Made by a program: the position numbers and the translations under genes
NCBI RefSeq assembly: GCF_000964225.1
Contig: NZ_BAMZ01000008.1
Span: 160,000 to 223,999 of the forward strand
Length of the DNA stretch: 64,000 nucleotides
DNA from: Acetobacter syzygii
GTDB taxonomy: Bacteria > Pseudomonadota > Alphaproteobacteria > Acetobacterales > Acetobacteraceae
Reading direction: 5' to 3'
Part shown: positions 18,096-26,880 of the stretch, in pieces
Numbering within the stretch: position 1 is the stretch's first letter
Layout of the letters: every line of letters begins with the position of its first letter
The notes under the pieces: generated by a model
Told to the model about the DNA's origin: nothing
The model's input: only the letters and a program-made list of their open reading frames with translations
The model's database searches: none

Positions 18096-18114
18096 TGTGC
18101 ATAATAAACGCACA
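18096..18114. promoter_or_regulatory. Operator-like dyad (left)
   Basis: TGTGCATAATAAACGCACA: half-sites TGTGC and GCACA separated by 9 bp. The same 19-bp design recurs at 19036-19054 (TGTGCATGAACAACGCACA). Both lie at the starts of divergent early genes on either side of the repressor gene, as expected for repressor operators. Confidence 0.6.
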
Positions 18115-18173
18115 ACGCAAGCTCTGCTTACACGCAGATGTGTGGTGGAGGGGGGCTCAGGTTGCGGGTGTGG

Positions 18174-18956
18174 TTACTTCCATGTCCATTTTCCAACAAC
18201 CCGGCCGTTAATGCTGATTTCATCCAGTGTCAGCTCGTAGGTGGAATAGGCGGGGTTAATGCTCATAATCCGCACCCGGCGCGGTTCTTCCATACCGGGG
18301 ATCAGCTCCAGCCGTTTGAGCACAAGGCCAAACCCATCCCACAGCACATAAACACCGGGGGGGGAGGGAATGCGGTGTGCGGTATCCACCAGCACCCGGT
18401 CCCCGGACTGGTAGTCCGGCTCCATGCTGTCCCCCGCTACGCGCACAATGGCCAGCATGTCTGGCGTTTCGGAAAAAGCGGCAACGTAGCCGCGCGGCAG
18501 GGTCCAGTGTTCTACCGGGCGCAGGCCATCCTGCGGGGCGCAGAGTATGGGCACGCAGCCCGGCCCGGCGGAGGTGATCACATCGTATTCAGGTATGGCA
18601 ATCCGGTTGGAGCCAGCAGGGGGCAGGGCTTCCGTTGCGGGCTTGGGCGGCGGGGGCGCCGGGCGGGGTGTGACCCTGGCGACCAGCCCGGATTCGCCCG
18701 CGCTGACCCCGGCAAGGTTCCAGACCTCGTTGGGGGTAATGGGCGGCTCGCCCCGGCCACTGAGCAGCGGCACCATGGCCTTGACCATGGGCAGGGGCAA
18801 CACGTCTTTTTTATACGTGGTTTCGTACATGCGGTAGGAGGAAAACTTCTCTCCGTACCCCAGTGTGCGCGCGAACTCGCGAACCGTGTAACCGGCGCGC
18901 TCGCGCAGGGTTTTAAGCCTGTCAGTGATCCGATTCTGGTCCATGTTCTGTGTCAT
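18174..18956 (-). CDS. Phage repressor: HTH plus S24 (LexA/CI-type) peptidase
   Basis: The 260-residue protein joins an N-terminal helix-turn-helix (residues about 9-65, RLKTLRERAGYTVREFARTLG) to a proline-rich linker (95-115) and a C-terminal S24 domain. Catalytic Ser177 lies in VAGDSMEPDYQSGD and Lys214 in LVLKRLEL. A possible Ala130-Gly131 self-cleavage site precedes them. Such repressors hold lysogeny and cleave themselves when RecA is activated. The gene reads left, divergent from the DUF1376 gene; the 84-bp gap between them holds operator-like dyads. ATG 18944 is an alternative start. Confidence 0.88.
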   Translation of the reverse strand: MTQNMDQNRITDRLKTLRERAGYTVREFARTLGYGEKFSSYRMYETTYKKDVLPLPMVKAMVPLLSGRGEPPITPNEVWNLAGVSAGESGLVARVTPRPAPPPPKPATEALPPAGSNRIAIPEYDVITSAGPGCVPILCAPQDGLRPVEHWTLPRGYVAAFSETPDMLAIVRVAGDSMEPDYQSGDRVLVDTAHRIPSPPGVYVLWDGFGLVLKRLELIPGMEEPRRVRIMSINPAYSTYELTLDEISINGRVVGKWTWK

Positions 18957-19027
18957 GCCTGCATTGTGGGCAAAAGTGTCGTGCATGTCAGTGCGTAAAA
19001 ACCGCTTGCAGTTTGTGTTTTTAGTAC

Positions 19028-19054
19028 GCACATTGTGTGCATGAACAACGCACA
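19028..19054. promoter_or_regulatory. Overlapping operator-like dyads (right)
   Basis: GCACA-TTG-TGTGC (19028-19040) overlaps TGTGC-N9-GCACA (19036-19054). The second is a near copy of the dyad at 18096. A further interrupted inverted repeat, GTGCGTA..AAAAC against GTTTTTAGTACGCAC, lies just left (about 18992-19031). The site covers the ATG at 19041, so repressor binding would block initiation of the rightward early transcript. Confidence 0.6.
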
Positions 19055-19880
19055 TACCAGCCTGCCGGATGCGGCGCAAGAGCCGTACGGGGCGCTTCCC
19101 CCGCCATTAACCCCGCCGCAGAGCGACCTGCGGGGGTTACCCTTTATGCCGCTCGATACCTGCCGCCTGCTCGATAGTGACCTGTTTGCCCTGAGCACGG
19201 GCGATGGGTTCAAATGTGCTGTAGCGTTGTGGTGCAAGGCATGGCAGCAGGTGCCTGCGGGCAGCCTGCCACATAACGACCGGGTTCTGGCCCATTTGTC
19301 TGGTGCGGGTGGGCGCTGGGCGGCTTTGCGGCCGGTGGCGCTGCATGGCTGGCTGGTCTGCTCGGACGGGCGGTTGTACCACCCCGTTATTGCCGAAAAA
19401 GCCAATCAGGCATGGAAGGCCCGTCTGGCCCAGCGGGCGCGTGCGGCCCGCCGCTGGGCGCGCGCGCCCGAAGCAGATGACCAGCCCGCAGCAGGGCAGG
19501 CCACACCATGCCATGGCATTGCCAGCGCACATGCAAGGGAGAGGGAGAGAGAGACTCACTCACTGCGTTCGCGGCAGGAGGAGTGTTCTCCCTTTGTGCG
19601 TAAATCTGCCACGCGGGGTAAGGGTCAGCCGCGTGCAGGCCGGGGTGCGGGGCGTGCCCCCCATCCGCTGGAGGAGCAGGCGGCGCGTCTGCTCCAGCGC
19701 ACGGCAGGGCTGGCCCCCGGTGGTGCGGCAAACACCCATGCGGCGGAGGGTGGCGGAGCGGCTGGCTCCGTGCAGGATTACTCACAGGCACAGGCACAGG
19801 CACAGGCACCGCAGGCACCACAGGCCGCACAGGGGCGGGCCATACAGGCAGGGGTCAAAGGTGGGGGGGAAGAGGCATGA
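19041..19880 (+). CDS. DUF1376-domain early protein (replication-module type)
   Basis: The 279-residue protein has a DUF1376/YdaU-like N-terminal domain (LPFMPLDTCRLLDSDLFALS ... WCKAWQQVPAGSLPHNDRVL, then WLVCSDGRLYHPVIAEKANQ). A basic, low-complexity A/R/Q-rich tail follows. DUF1376 proteins usually sit in phage replication modules, as primosome-like or initiator accessory proteins. ATG 19041 lies inside an operator dyad with no ribosome site. ATG 19146, after GGGGG, would skip the first 35 residues and may be the real start. The gene overlaps the next by 4 bp. Confidence 0.7.
   Translation: MNNAHTSLPDAAQEPYGALPPPLTPPQSDLRGLPFMPLDTCRLLDSDLFALSTGDGFKCAVALWCKAWQQVPAGSLPHNDRVLAHLSGAGGRWAALRPVALHGWLVCSDGRLYHPVIAEKANQAWKARLAQRARAARRWARAPEADDQPAAGQATPCHGIASAHARERERETHSLRSRQEECSPFVRKSATRGKGQPRAGRGAGRAPHPLEEQAARLLQRTAGLAPGGAANTHAAEGGGAAGSVQDYSQAQAQAQAPQAPQAAQGRAIQAGVKGGGEEA
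19785..19808 (+). repeat. Hexanucleotide tandem repeat in the DUF1376 gene
   Basis: Four perfect CAGGCA units encode alternating Gln-Ala, with further degenerate units (GCAGGCACC) following. The repeat is in frame, so slippage would change the length of the tail by two residues per unit. Confidence 0.85.
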
Positions 19881-20464
19881 GCACACCGCACCATGCACCC
19901 AGCCCTGTGCCCGCGCTCAGCCCGGCATTGGCCGGAATGCTGGAAGGCTTCCGCCCCGGTGGGTTTGCCCCTGCACCCAGTCTGGAGCAGGAGGCGCGCG
20001 CGGCGTTGCCAGCCTATGCCCGTGCGCTGGCCCCTTTACCCCATGCAGAACTCGCCCGTGTTATAGAGGAGTTTGCCGAAATGCTGAATGCAGGCGTTGC
20101 CAACCCGCTGCCCGGTGTGGCGCTGCAACTGCGGTGTGTTGCCCTTGTGGCCGCCTGTGCTGGGGTGCCTGCGCTGGCATGGCGTGGCCCTGCGGTGCAC
20201 CGCGCGCTGGTGGCGTTTACGTTTTTTCCATCTGCGGCGCAGCTGGTTGCATTGCTGGAGGCGCAGTGTGGTCTGGCCCGTGTGACTTATGGTCGGCTGA
20301 AGCTGCTTGTGGCTGAAGCAGATACCCGGCAGGCCCGCGCGCAGGCGCAGGCTGTGCGTTGGGCACAGTGGGAGCGGCTTTCCGCCACGCGGCCTGTGTA
20401 CAACTCTGTGGATAATGTGGATTATTCAAAAATCCGCCCTGAATCAGACCATAATCACAAATAA
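19877..20464 (+). CDS. Early phage protein, unknown
   Basis: The 195-residue protein starts in the stop of the DUF1376 gene (ATGA overlap) and is alanine-rich and helical (LAPLPHAELARVIEEFAEML). Its position directly behind a replication-type gene and its similar length to phage DnaC/loader-type accessory proteins hint at a replication role. I see no Walker motif and do not assign one. The C-terminus ends in a polar stretch (PVYNSVDNVDYSKIRPESDH). Confidence 0.6.
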   Translation: MSTPHHAPSPVPALSPALAGMLEGFRPGGFAPAPSLEQEARAALPAYARALAPLPHAELARVIEEFAEMLNAGVANPLPGVALQLRCVALVAACAGVPALAWRGPAVHRALVAFTFFPSAAQLVALLEAQCGLARVTYGRLKLLVAEADTRQARAQAQAVRWAQWERLSATRPVYNSVDNVDYSKIRPESDHNHK

Positions 20465-20529
20465 TTGAGCAATTTTGGCCCGCTCCCCGTTGTGGTGTGG
20501 CAGCAGGCCCATGCAAGGATTTTATATAA

Positions 20530-21141
20530 ATGAGCACATCCTGCACACAGGTTTCCAAAAAACAGGGTCACGCACTCCCCGCCGGATTGCTGCCCATACC
20601 CGTAGGGGAAGGGCCTACGCCTGAGCGGATGGAAAAATCCGTATTTGCACAGGAACATTCCATAGCCGGTGCGCCTTTGCGCGTGCTGGGTACGGTGCAG
20701 GCGTTACTGAATGCGCGCGACATAACGCAAGATGCCGCCAATGCGGCAGAACGTTGGTATAGGGACTGGGTGTTTGCCTACGTGGGGCATATTGAATACC
20801 CCGCAAATCACACCCCCAATACCACAACCCGGCATGATGATGTGTCGTGGCAGATCACGCGTGCACATGCGGCCGGGCGGCTGGCGGATGTGCGGCACGC
20901 GTTGGGGGCCTGTGCGGAGGTCAGATTGAAGCTGATGTTAGTGGATGAGATGTCATTCATGCAGATCGGACGAATTATTTTTCCGCATTTGTCAGATGCG
21001 CGGGCGCGGCTCAAGGTTTCGGCCCAGTGCGCCATGCTTCTGGAGCAGTTGGAGGGGTTTTATGCTGCCATGCGCCGGAGTGCCAAAGCACGCACAATAG
21101 CGCACAAGGCAGGGAATCCTGCGGAACAGGTTGGTAAATAG
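20530..21141 (+). CDS. Candidate phage late-transcription regulator
   Basis: The 203-residue protein has a C-terminal helix-turn-helix-like stretch (KLMLVDEMSFMQIGRIIFPH then LSDARARLKVSAQCAMLL) like that in phage antitermination or sigma-like proteins. The central part (AERWYRDWVFAYVGHIEYPA) is aromatic-rich. It is the last gene of the early operon, directly before an intrinsic terminator (21263) and the late genes, the place where Q-type antiterminators are found. The role is inferred from place and helix pattern only. Confidence 0.5.
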   Translation: MSTSCTQVSKKQGHALPAGLLPIPVGEGPTPERMEKSVFAQEHSIAGAPLRVLGTVQALLNARDITQDAANAAERWYRDWVFAYVGHIEYPANHTPNTTTRHDDVSWQITRAHAAGRLADVRHALGACAEVRLKLMLVDEMSFMQIGRIIFPHLSDARARLKVSAQCAMLLEQLEGFYAAMRRSAKARTIAHKAGNPAEQVGK

Positions 21142-21262
21142 GGTGGTGTGTTAAAAGGATATTATAAAAAAAATCTGATTTGTCTGATTTTTTTCCTTGC
21201 CCTGTGCGCGCGGCTTTTGTATGTAAATACCTACATTGGAATTATTGCGCCAGCCCGGTCAG

Positions 21263-21288
21263 GCCGCCCCATTCGGGCGGCTTTTTTT
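21263..21288 (+). terminator. Intrinsic terminator between early and late phage genes
   Basis: Stem GCCGCCC / GGGCGGC with a 5-nt loop is followed by T7. It is the first of four similar GCCGCC-type hairpins in the late region (also 34212, 37014, 40971). Confidence 0.88.
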
Positions 21289-21343
21289 ATGGCCCGTGCG
21301 GTGTGCGCAGCACAGACCGACTTCCATGTTTTTTGGAAAAATC

Positions 21344-21763
21344 ATGACAAGATCAATCAGCTATGCCGATGTGGTGCGCCTGCACCGCACGGATGCCGTG
21401 TGCGTTGGTGTACACGCAGGGCAGGCGTTGCTCTGCTTTTTGGTACCTTCAGCCGAAACAACACGCCACAGGGCCGATATTTCCCTTTCCTGGTGCGAAA
21501 GCGCACAGGCCAACCTGCCACCAGAGGCGCGTGTGCGCTGTGTTGTGCAGGAGCGGTCCGTGCGTGGCCCGGTTGTGGGGCAGCTCCCCCCGGAGGCCAT
21601 GCAGCGTATCCGCACTATGATCATGCGCGAGCAGACCAGCCAGACGGCGGAAGGGGGCTGGCCGCACCAGATGACCCCACGCAACAAGAGCCACGCCCAT
21701 GCCTGCCAGCAAAAAAACAGCGGTTTCCGCAGCAGAACTCCCCGTTCCATCCATTACGCCTGA
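21344..21763 (+). CDS. Phage protein preceding the terminase genes, unknown
   Basis: The 139-residue product (MTRSISYADVVRLHRTDAV) starts after TTTTGGAAAAATC. The N-terminal half looks like a compact beta-rich domain (VCVGVHAGQALLCFLVPSAE). The C-terminus overlaps the small terminase gene by 65 bp in another frame. I recognise no family. It might be an accessory to DNA packaging from its location. Confidence 0.5.
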   Translation: MTRSISYADVVRLHRTDAVCVGVHAGQALLCFLVPSAETTRHRADISLSWCESAQANLPPEARVRCVVQERSVRGPVVGQLPPEAMQRIRTMIMREQTSQTAEGGWPHQMTPRNKSHAHACQQKNSGFRSRTPRSIHYA

Positions 21764-22160
21764 GCAGTGGGAGCAGGTTTTTGCTCTGGTGGAGGAGGGG
21801 CAGACCCTGCGCCAGATCAGCACCCAGCCGGACATGCCCACATGGGTGCTTATGCGCCAGACCCTGCGGGCCAGCCCGGCACTGGCCAGCCGGTATGGCC
21901 GGGCCCGGATGCTGGCGGCCGAAGCATTTGAGGACCGGCTTTTGCAGGAAGTCCACAGTATTGGCGGGGATGATACGGCGGCCATGCGCCTGCGGATTGA
22001 TACGCTCAAGTGGATTATGTCCAAACGCGCGCCTGCCCGCTACGGCGAAAAAACCGGGACCGAAAGTCAGGCCGAACCCCCCGCGCAGGAGCAGGGCAGG
22101 CCACGCACCATTCGCCGCGTGATTGTGGACCCCACCCCGCTGGTGGAAAAGGAAAAATGA
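21699..22160 (+). CDS. Terminase small subunit
   Basis: The 153-residue protein carries an HTH-type DNA-binding region (EQVFALVEEGQTLRQISTQP) and a helical oligomerisation segment. The MRLRIDTLKWIMSKRAPARYGEK motif of proteobacterial small terminases follows. It recognises the phage packaging site and hands DNA to the large subunit. The stop codon overlaps the large-subunit start by 4 bp. The basic C-terminal tail fits contact with the motor. Confidence 0.85.
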   Translation: MPASKKTAVSAAELPVPSITPEQWEQVFALVEEGQTLRQISTQPDMPTWVLMRQTLRASPALASRYGRARMLAAEAFEDRLLQEVHSIGGDDTAAMRLRIDTLKWIMSKRAPARYGEKTGTESQAEPPAQEQGRPRTIRRVIVDPTPLVEKEK

Positions 22161-23410
22161 GCAGACCAAGCCTTAAAATTCCCACGGCAAGGGTTTTTGC
22201 CCCCTTGCTGGCACCATGCCGCTACAAAGGGGCATATGGGGGGCGTGGGTCGGGCAAGTCGCACTTTTTTGGTGAATGTGTGGTGGAGGAGCACCTGCGC
22301 CTTGCAGGGCATAGAACGGTGTGTATCCGTGAGGTGCAAAAATCCACCCAGCTATCATCCCGCCAGTTAATTATTGATAAAATCAACCAGTTTAACCTGC
22401 AACGCTACTTTGATGTGCAGGATCGGGCCATTCGCACTCCGGGGGACGGGTTAATCGTTTTTCAGGGGATGCAGAACCATACGGCGGAAAGCCTGAAATC
22501 GCTCGAAGGGTTTGACCGGGCATGGGTGGAGGAGGCGCAGTCCATTTCTGCGGCAAGCTGGCGTATGTTGCGCCCGACCTTACGGAAAAAAGGGGCGGAA
22601 ATCTGGGCATCGTGGAACCCGTGCAACCCAACGGATGCCGTGGATGCGTTTTTCCGGGGGGTGGGGTCCGACCGGGCGGACCTTGTGGCCGTGCGGGCCA
22701 ACTGGTCGGATAACCCGTGGTTTGACCAGGGCCCCCTGCCCACCGAACGGCAGGAGGACCAGCGCAGCCGCCCGGAAGATTACGGCCATGTGTGGGAGGG
22801 AGATTACCAGAACTTTGCCGATGCCCAGATTCTTAAAGGCAAGGTAGAGGTCACAGCATTTACCGCGCCGGAGGATGCACGGTTTTATTATGGTGTGGAC
22901 TGGGGGTTTGCCAAAGACCCGCTGGCTGCCCTGCGCTGCTGCATTGTGGGCAATGTGCTTTATGTGGATTACGAGGCCGGGGGCGTTGGCGTGGAACTGG
23001 ATGCCATACCCGCCATACTGGAGCAGATCCCCCAGGCCAGACAATGGCCGTGGAAGGCCGATGGCGCACGGCCGGAAACCATAAGTTTTTTGGCCCGCAT
23101 TTATGGTTTTCGCATGAGTGCTGCCAAAAAATGGCCCGGTAGTGTGGAAGATGGCATAGCCCGGCTCAAGGCGTTCGAGCGCATTGTGGTGCACCCGCGC
23201 TGCAAGCATCTGGTGCAGGAATGTCGTTTGTATTCCTACAGGGTTGATAAGGATACGGGGGATGTTCTGCCCATTGTGGAGGATGCGCACAACCACTGGA
23301 TAGATGCCCTGCGCTATGCGCTGGACGGCGTTATTCACCACCGGCGCGGAATGCCCCGTTTTAATGCGGGCACTGTTCGGACCATTCTTTATCCCAGTAA
23401 GGGCGGATAA
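22157..23410 (+). CDS. Terminase large subunit (PBSX/Terminase_3 type)
   Basis: The 417-residue packaging motor has an ATPase domain with Walker A GGRGSGKS at residues 28-35 and a Walker B-like FDRAWVEEAQ. The C-terminal RNase H-like nuclease carries acidic residues in YYGVDWGFAKDP and in AHNHWIDALRYALDG. It cuts concatemeric phage DNA and pumps it into the prohead. Length and motif order are complete, so the packaging module seems functional. Confidence 0.93.
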   Translation: MSRPSLKIPTARVFAPLLAPCRYKGAYGGRGSGKSHFFGECVVEEHLRLAGHRTVCIREVQKSTQLSSRQLIIDKINQFNLQRYFDVQDRAIRTPGDGLIVFQGMQNHTAESLKSLEGFDRAWVEEAQSISAASWRMLRPTLRKKGAEIWASWNPCNPTDAVDAFFRGVGSDRADLVAVRANWSDNPWFDQGPLPTERQEDQRSRPEDYGHVWEGDYQNFADAQILKGKVEVTAFTAPEDARFYYGVDWGFAKDPLAALRCCIVGNVLYVDYEAGGVGVELDAIPAILEQIPQARQWPWKADGARPETISFLARIYGFRMSAAKKWPGSVEDGIARLKAFERIVVHPRCKHLVQECRLYSYRVDKDTGDVLPIVEDAHNHWIDALRYALDGVIHHRRGMPRFNAGTVRTILYPSKGG

Positions 23411-23416
23411 CACGCA

Positions 23417-25045
23417 ATGACAAACTGGTTGGCCCGCCTGCGCGGGTGTTTTGGCGCATCCACGCTGCATGGCGGGGGTGTGGCGCGGACTCTCACCCCC
23501 CATGGGGGCGCACGCAGGGAGCCGGTTCTGCCGCGCACTTTGCAGCAGACGGACCATAAAACCGGCAGGCTGGGTAAAAAACGTTCAGGTCTGGGTGCGG
23601 TTTTTGGCTGGGCGGTGCAGGCTGGTGGGGCTGCGGCCTATGCGCCTTCCACCATGCAGGAGCGGGCGGACCACCTGTTCCAGCCTTACCAGCCACCGCG
23701 TGGCGTGCGTGGGGCAGGGGGGAGCGCGCTGGCTATGGATGCGGCTTTGGGGGCCTATGCCGCCGGGCAGTATGGCATGGCCTCCAGCTTTGTGGAGCAG
23801 GGGCTTGCCTTTAAGGGCTACCCCACGCTGGCCGCCATGATGCTGCGTGCCGAGTTTAGAAAACCCGTGGAAATTATTGCGCGCGAGGCCACGCGGGCGT
23901 GGGTGCGCTTCCGCTGCAATGGTGTGGGGGCGGATGCCGCGCAGACCGCAGCGCGCCTGCGTGCGGTGGAGGCGGAATTTTTGCGCCTGCATGTGCGCGA
24001 TGTGGTGCGCCGGCAGATTGTGCATGGTCTGGGCTTTGGCATTGGCCATATCTGGATTGGTCTGCGCGGTGTACCACTGAACGATGCGGGGCAGGCGGTG
24101 CCCCTGCGGGCAACACCGCATGGTCTGGCGCGTGGGCAGCTTGAACGGCTGGTGAACATAGACCCCATATGGACCACGCCCAACAGCTACAATGCGGATA
24201 ATCCACTCCGGGCGGATTACTACCGCCCGGTGGACTGGTGGGTGCAGGGGGTGCTGGTCAACAGTTCCAGACTTTTGGGGATTGTGCCTTACGAGGTGCC
24301 GGACATTCTCAAACCCGCATTTAACTTTGGTGGTCTGGCCCTGCCGCAGATGCTGGAAACCTATGTGCACAATTTTTTGCGCACGCGGCAGTCTGTGTCG
24401 GATATGGTGAGCAACTATGCCACCAAGATTTTAAAAACCGACATGAGCGCCACCATGCAGTCCGATGGTAGCGCACAGTATGGGGATATTGACGCACAAA
24501 GTGTTACCGCCCGCGTTGCCGCCATGAACGCGTGGCAGAGCAACAATGGCACGTTTGTGCTCGACCGCGAGAGCGAGGATTTTGACATTAAATCCGCCCC
24601 GCTCAGCGGCCTTGCCGAGCTACAGGCCCAGTCGCAGGAGTTTATGGCCGGTATTCCGGGTATTCCGCTGGTCAAGCTGTTTGGCATCCAGCCGCAGGGG
24701 CTTAATGCCTCCTCGCAAGGGGAGATCAGGGTTTTTTATGATGAGATCGCCGCTTTTCAGGAGGCGCACATGGCCCCCGTTCTGCGCAGTCTGTTCCAGC
24801 TTGTGCAGTTGAACCTGTGGGGAAGCATAGACCCGGATCTGGACTTCGAATTTGTGCCCCTGTGGCAGATGTCCGAGCAGGAGGCCGCAGCGGTGGAAAA
24901 AACAAAAACCGATATGGATACAGCCAATATCCAGTCTGGAAAAATAACCCCGCACGAGGCCCGCGCGCGTGAGGCTGCGGATGCACACAGCCTGTACCGC
25001 ACCGCAGGTCTGGCACAGCCCATGCTGGGCCGTACCACGGCATAG
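23417..25045 (+). CDS. Phage portal protein (DUF1073 type)
   Basis: The 542-residue protein matches the DUF1073 portal family: [37 protein letters not shown], then [20 protein letters not shown] near the end. Portal rings occupy one capsid vertex and form the DNA channel. DUF1073 proteins share a region with proteins now annotated as Acb1-like anti-CBASS factors; here the full-length portal arrangement and position after the terminase favour the structural role. The gene follows the terminase by 6 bp. Confidence 0.85.
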   Translation: MTNWLARLRGCFGASTLHGGGVARTLTPHGGARREPVLPRTLQQTDHKTGRLGKKRSGLGAVFGWAVQAGGAAAYAPSTMQERADHLFQPYQPPRGVRGAGGSALAMDAALGAYAAGQYGMASSFVEQGLAFKGYPTLAAMMLRAEFRKPVEIIAREATRAWVRFRCNGVGADAAQTAARLRAVEAEFLRLHVRDVVRRQIVHGLGFGIGHIWIGLRGVPLNDAGQAVPLRATPHGLARGQLERLVNIDPIWTTPNSYNADNPLRADYYRPVDWWVQGVLVNSSRLLGIVPYEVPDILKPAFNFGGLALPQMLETYVHNFLRTRQSVSDMVSNYATKILKTDMSATMQSDGSAQYGDIDAQSVTARVAAMNAWQSNNGTFVLDRESEDFDIKSAPLSGLAELQAQSQEFMAGIPGIPLVKLFGIQPQGLNASSQGEIRVFYDEIAAFQEAHMAPVLRSLFQLVQLNLWGSIDPDLDFEFVPLWQMSEQEAAAVEKTKTDMDTANIQSGKITPHEARAREAADAHSLYRTAGLAQPMLGRTTA

Positions 25046-25095
25046 CCACCAACAGTTCCGGGCAGAATGCGCAAGGGCAAACAGAGCAGAACAGC

Positions 25096-26313
25096 ATGAA
25101 AAACATATTGGCGCAGGACCGCATGGGGTCGGTCCGCATGACGGATGAGGATGGTCGCCTGTACGTGGCCGCCACCCCCATAAGCAAGGCCACGGTCAAC
25201 GCCTATTACGGGCGCGAAATACCGGGGGCGCAGAGCCTTGGCCTTGACCCGGACAGGCTCTACCACCTGCTGCGCGACCCGGAGGAACTGGCGCGTGCAG
25301 CCCCGACCTTTAACGCCCTGCCGGTTCTGGCCGAACATGCCCATGTGACCGCGCAGGCACCAAGAGCGGAGCTGGTGGTGGGGACCACGGGTACAAACGC
25401 CACCTTTACCAGCCCGTATCTGACCAATTCCCTGGCAATCTGGAATGCCGGGGCCATTCACAACATCCGCTCGGGCGCGCAGCGCGAACTCTCCTGCGCG
25501 TACCGCTACACGCCGGTCATGGAGGCAGGGCAATTTGAAGGCCAGCCGTATGACGGGCGTATGACCAACATCCGCGGCAACCATGTGGCCCTTGTGCCCA
25601 GTGGGCGCGCCGGACCGGATGTGCTGGTGGCGGATGCCAAACCAAAGGATATTGCTATGGTTCAAGAACACGCAGCCCCCACGGCCGGGCAGGTCTTTGC
25701 CCGCCTTGGCACGGCGTTTGCCTCTGGCGCACTGGCCATGACCGCCAGCATGGCCGAGCTGGGGGCATGGTTTAAGCACAATGGGGTGCCGGTTGCGCCC
25801 GTGCCGCAGGACCCCGCGGAAGAACCGCCCCGCCTGCCCACAAGCCAGCCGGTGGCCGGGGCCAAAAGCGGCACGGCTGCTGGTGCGGCCACAGGTGCCA
25901 CCGCAGCCCCCCCCGCCTGTGGCGCACCCGCGGGCAGGGAGGGCCAAACCCCGCCCCCCGCAACCGCGCAGGATGCCGCAGTGCACAGTGCGGTGGCCGC
26001 AGCCCTTGCCGCCGAGCGGCAGCGTAACCAGCACACGCAGGAGGCCCGCACCCTTGTGCGCCCGCTGGTGGGCGATGTGCTGGGCATGGACAGTGCAGCC
26101 GATATTCTGCGCTACGCCCTGACCGAACAGGGGGTGCAGACCGAAGGTGTGAACGAGCCGGGGCTTAAAGCGCTGGTGCTGGCCTGCCTTGGGGCCGGGG
26201 CAACGGGTGGTGTGTCCGGGGGTGGCGGTGTGTCTGGTGGTGTTGTGGGTGCGGCCGATCATGCGGCCTGTGTTGCAACCCGCTTTGGCGTTCATGCGCC
26301 ACGCAAACTTTAA
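25096..26313 (+). CDS. DUF2213 prohead protease-like protein
   Basis: The 405-residue protein has the DUF2213 N-terminal region: [32 protein letters not shown], then [14 protein letters not shown] and [20 protein letters not shown]. The His and Ser in these stretches are the likely catalytic residues of this head maturation protease class. The C-terminal half, rich in A, P, G and coiled-coil-prone, may act as an internal scaffold. It lies between the portal and capsid genes, as usual. Confidence 0.8.
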   Translation: MKNILAQDRMGSVRMTDEDGRLYVAATPISKATVNAYYGREIPGAQSLGLDPDRLYHLLRDPEELARAAPTFNALPVLAEHAHVTAQAPRAELVVGTTGTNATFTSPYLTNSLAIWNAGAIHNIRSGAQRELSCAYRYTPVMEAGQFEGQPYDGRMTNIRGNHVALVPSGRAGPDVLVADAKPKDIAMVQEHAAPTAGQVFARLGTAFASGALAMTASMAELGAWFKHNGVPVAPVPQDPAEEPPRLPTSQPVAGAKSGTAAGAATGATAAPPACGAPAGREGQTPPPATAQDAAVHSAVAAALAAERQRNQHTQEARTLVRPLVGDVLGMDSAADILRYALTEQGVQTEGVNEPGLKALVLACLGAGATGGVSGGGGVSGGVVGAADHAACVATRFGVHAPRKL

Positions 26314-26331
26314 AAGAAGGAGGCAGAGGCA

Positions 26332-26874
26332 ATGCCTTTTCCCAATACAGTCCATTATGGCTGGCCTGCCGGGTTCCCCGGTGCATGGGCCAGCCAGAAC
26401 CCCCAGCGCATGGTTGTGCCGGGGCAGAACGGGTTTTGCGCCGGTGCGGGTGGGGTTGCGGTTGCCGCCTTCGCCTGGGTGCAGGCGGATGGCACAACCG
26501 TGCTGAACACGCCCGATGCCGCCAGCCCCAAGGCTGTTCCCACCGGGTTTGTTGTGCGTGCGCAGCAGGGGCAGGCCACGCAGTACCTCCAGCAAAACAC
26601 CATGACCATTGCACAGGGTTTTATGGTTGGTCTGGCGCAGGGGGGCGATGTGTTTGCCCTTGCCAGCACGGACGCCACGGTGGGGCAGGCTGTTTATGCC
26701 TCCACCATCAACGGCACGCTCCAGTGTGCTGCCGGGGGGAGCGCACCAACCGGCACGGTGGATACGGGCTGGTCCGTGGCGCAGGGCGGGGCCGCCGGGC
26801 TGCCCATTATTATTACAGGCCCGCTGGCAGGGGCGCGGAGCACAACCGCCACATCATCTGGCACAGGGAACTAA
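26332..26874 (+). CDS. Capsid structural cement protein (Gp24-like)
   Basis: The 180-residue beta-rich protein (MPFPNTVHYGWPAGFPGAWA) matches cement or decoration proteins that follow DUF2213 genes: AFAWVQADGTT, GFVVRAQQGQATQYL, and a GDVFALASTDATVGQAVYAS core. It would sit on the capsid exterior and stabilise the shell. A short 18-bp gap separates it from the protease. Confidence 0.75.
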   Translation: MPFPNTVHYGWPAGFPGAWASQNPQRMVVPGQNGFCAGAGGVAVAAFAWVQADGTTVLNTPDAASPKAVPTGFVVRAQQGQATQYLQQNTMTIAQGFMVGLAQGGDVFALASTDATVGQAVYASTINGTLQCAAGGSAPTGTVDTGWSVAQGGAAGLPIIITGPLAGARSTTATSSGTGN

Positions 26875-26880
26875 GGGATC

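Noticed and set aside
23417..25045. Anti-CBASS (Acb1) function of the DUF1073 protein
   Set aside because: The protein has full portal length and sits between terminase and capsid protease. The anti-defence label in databases comes from a shared domain and is not supported here.
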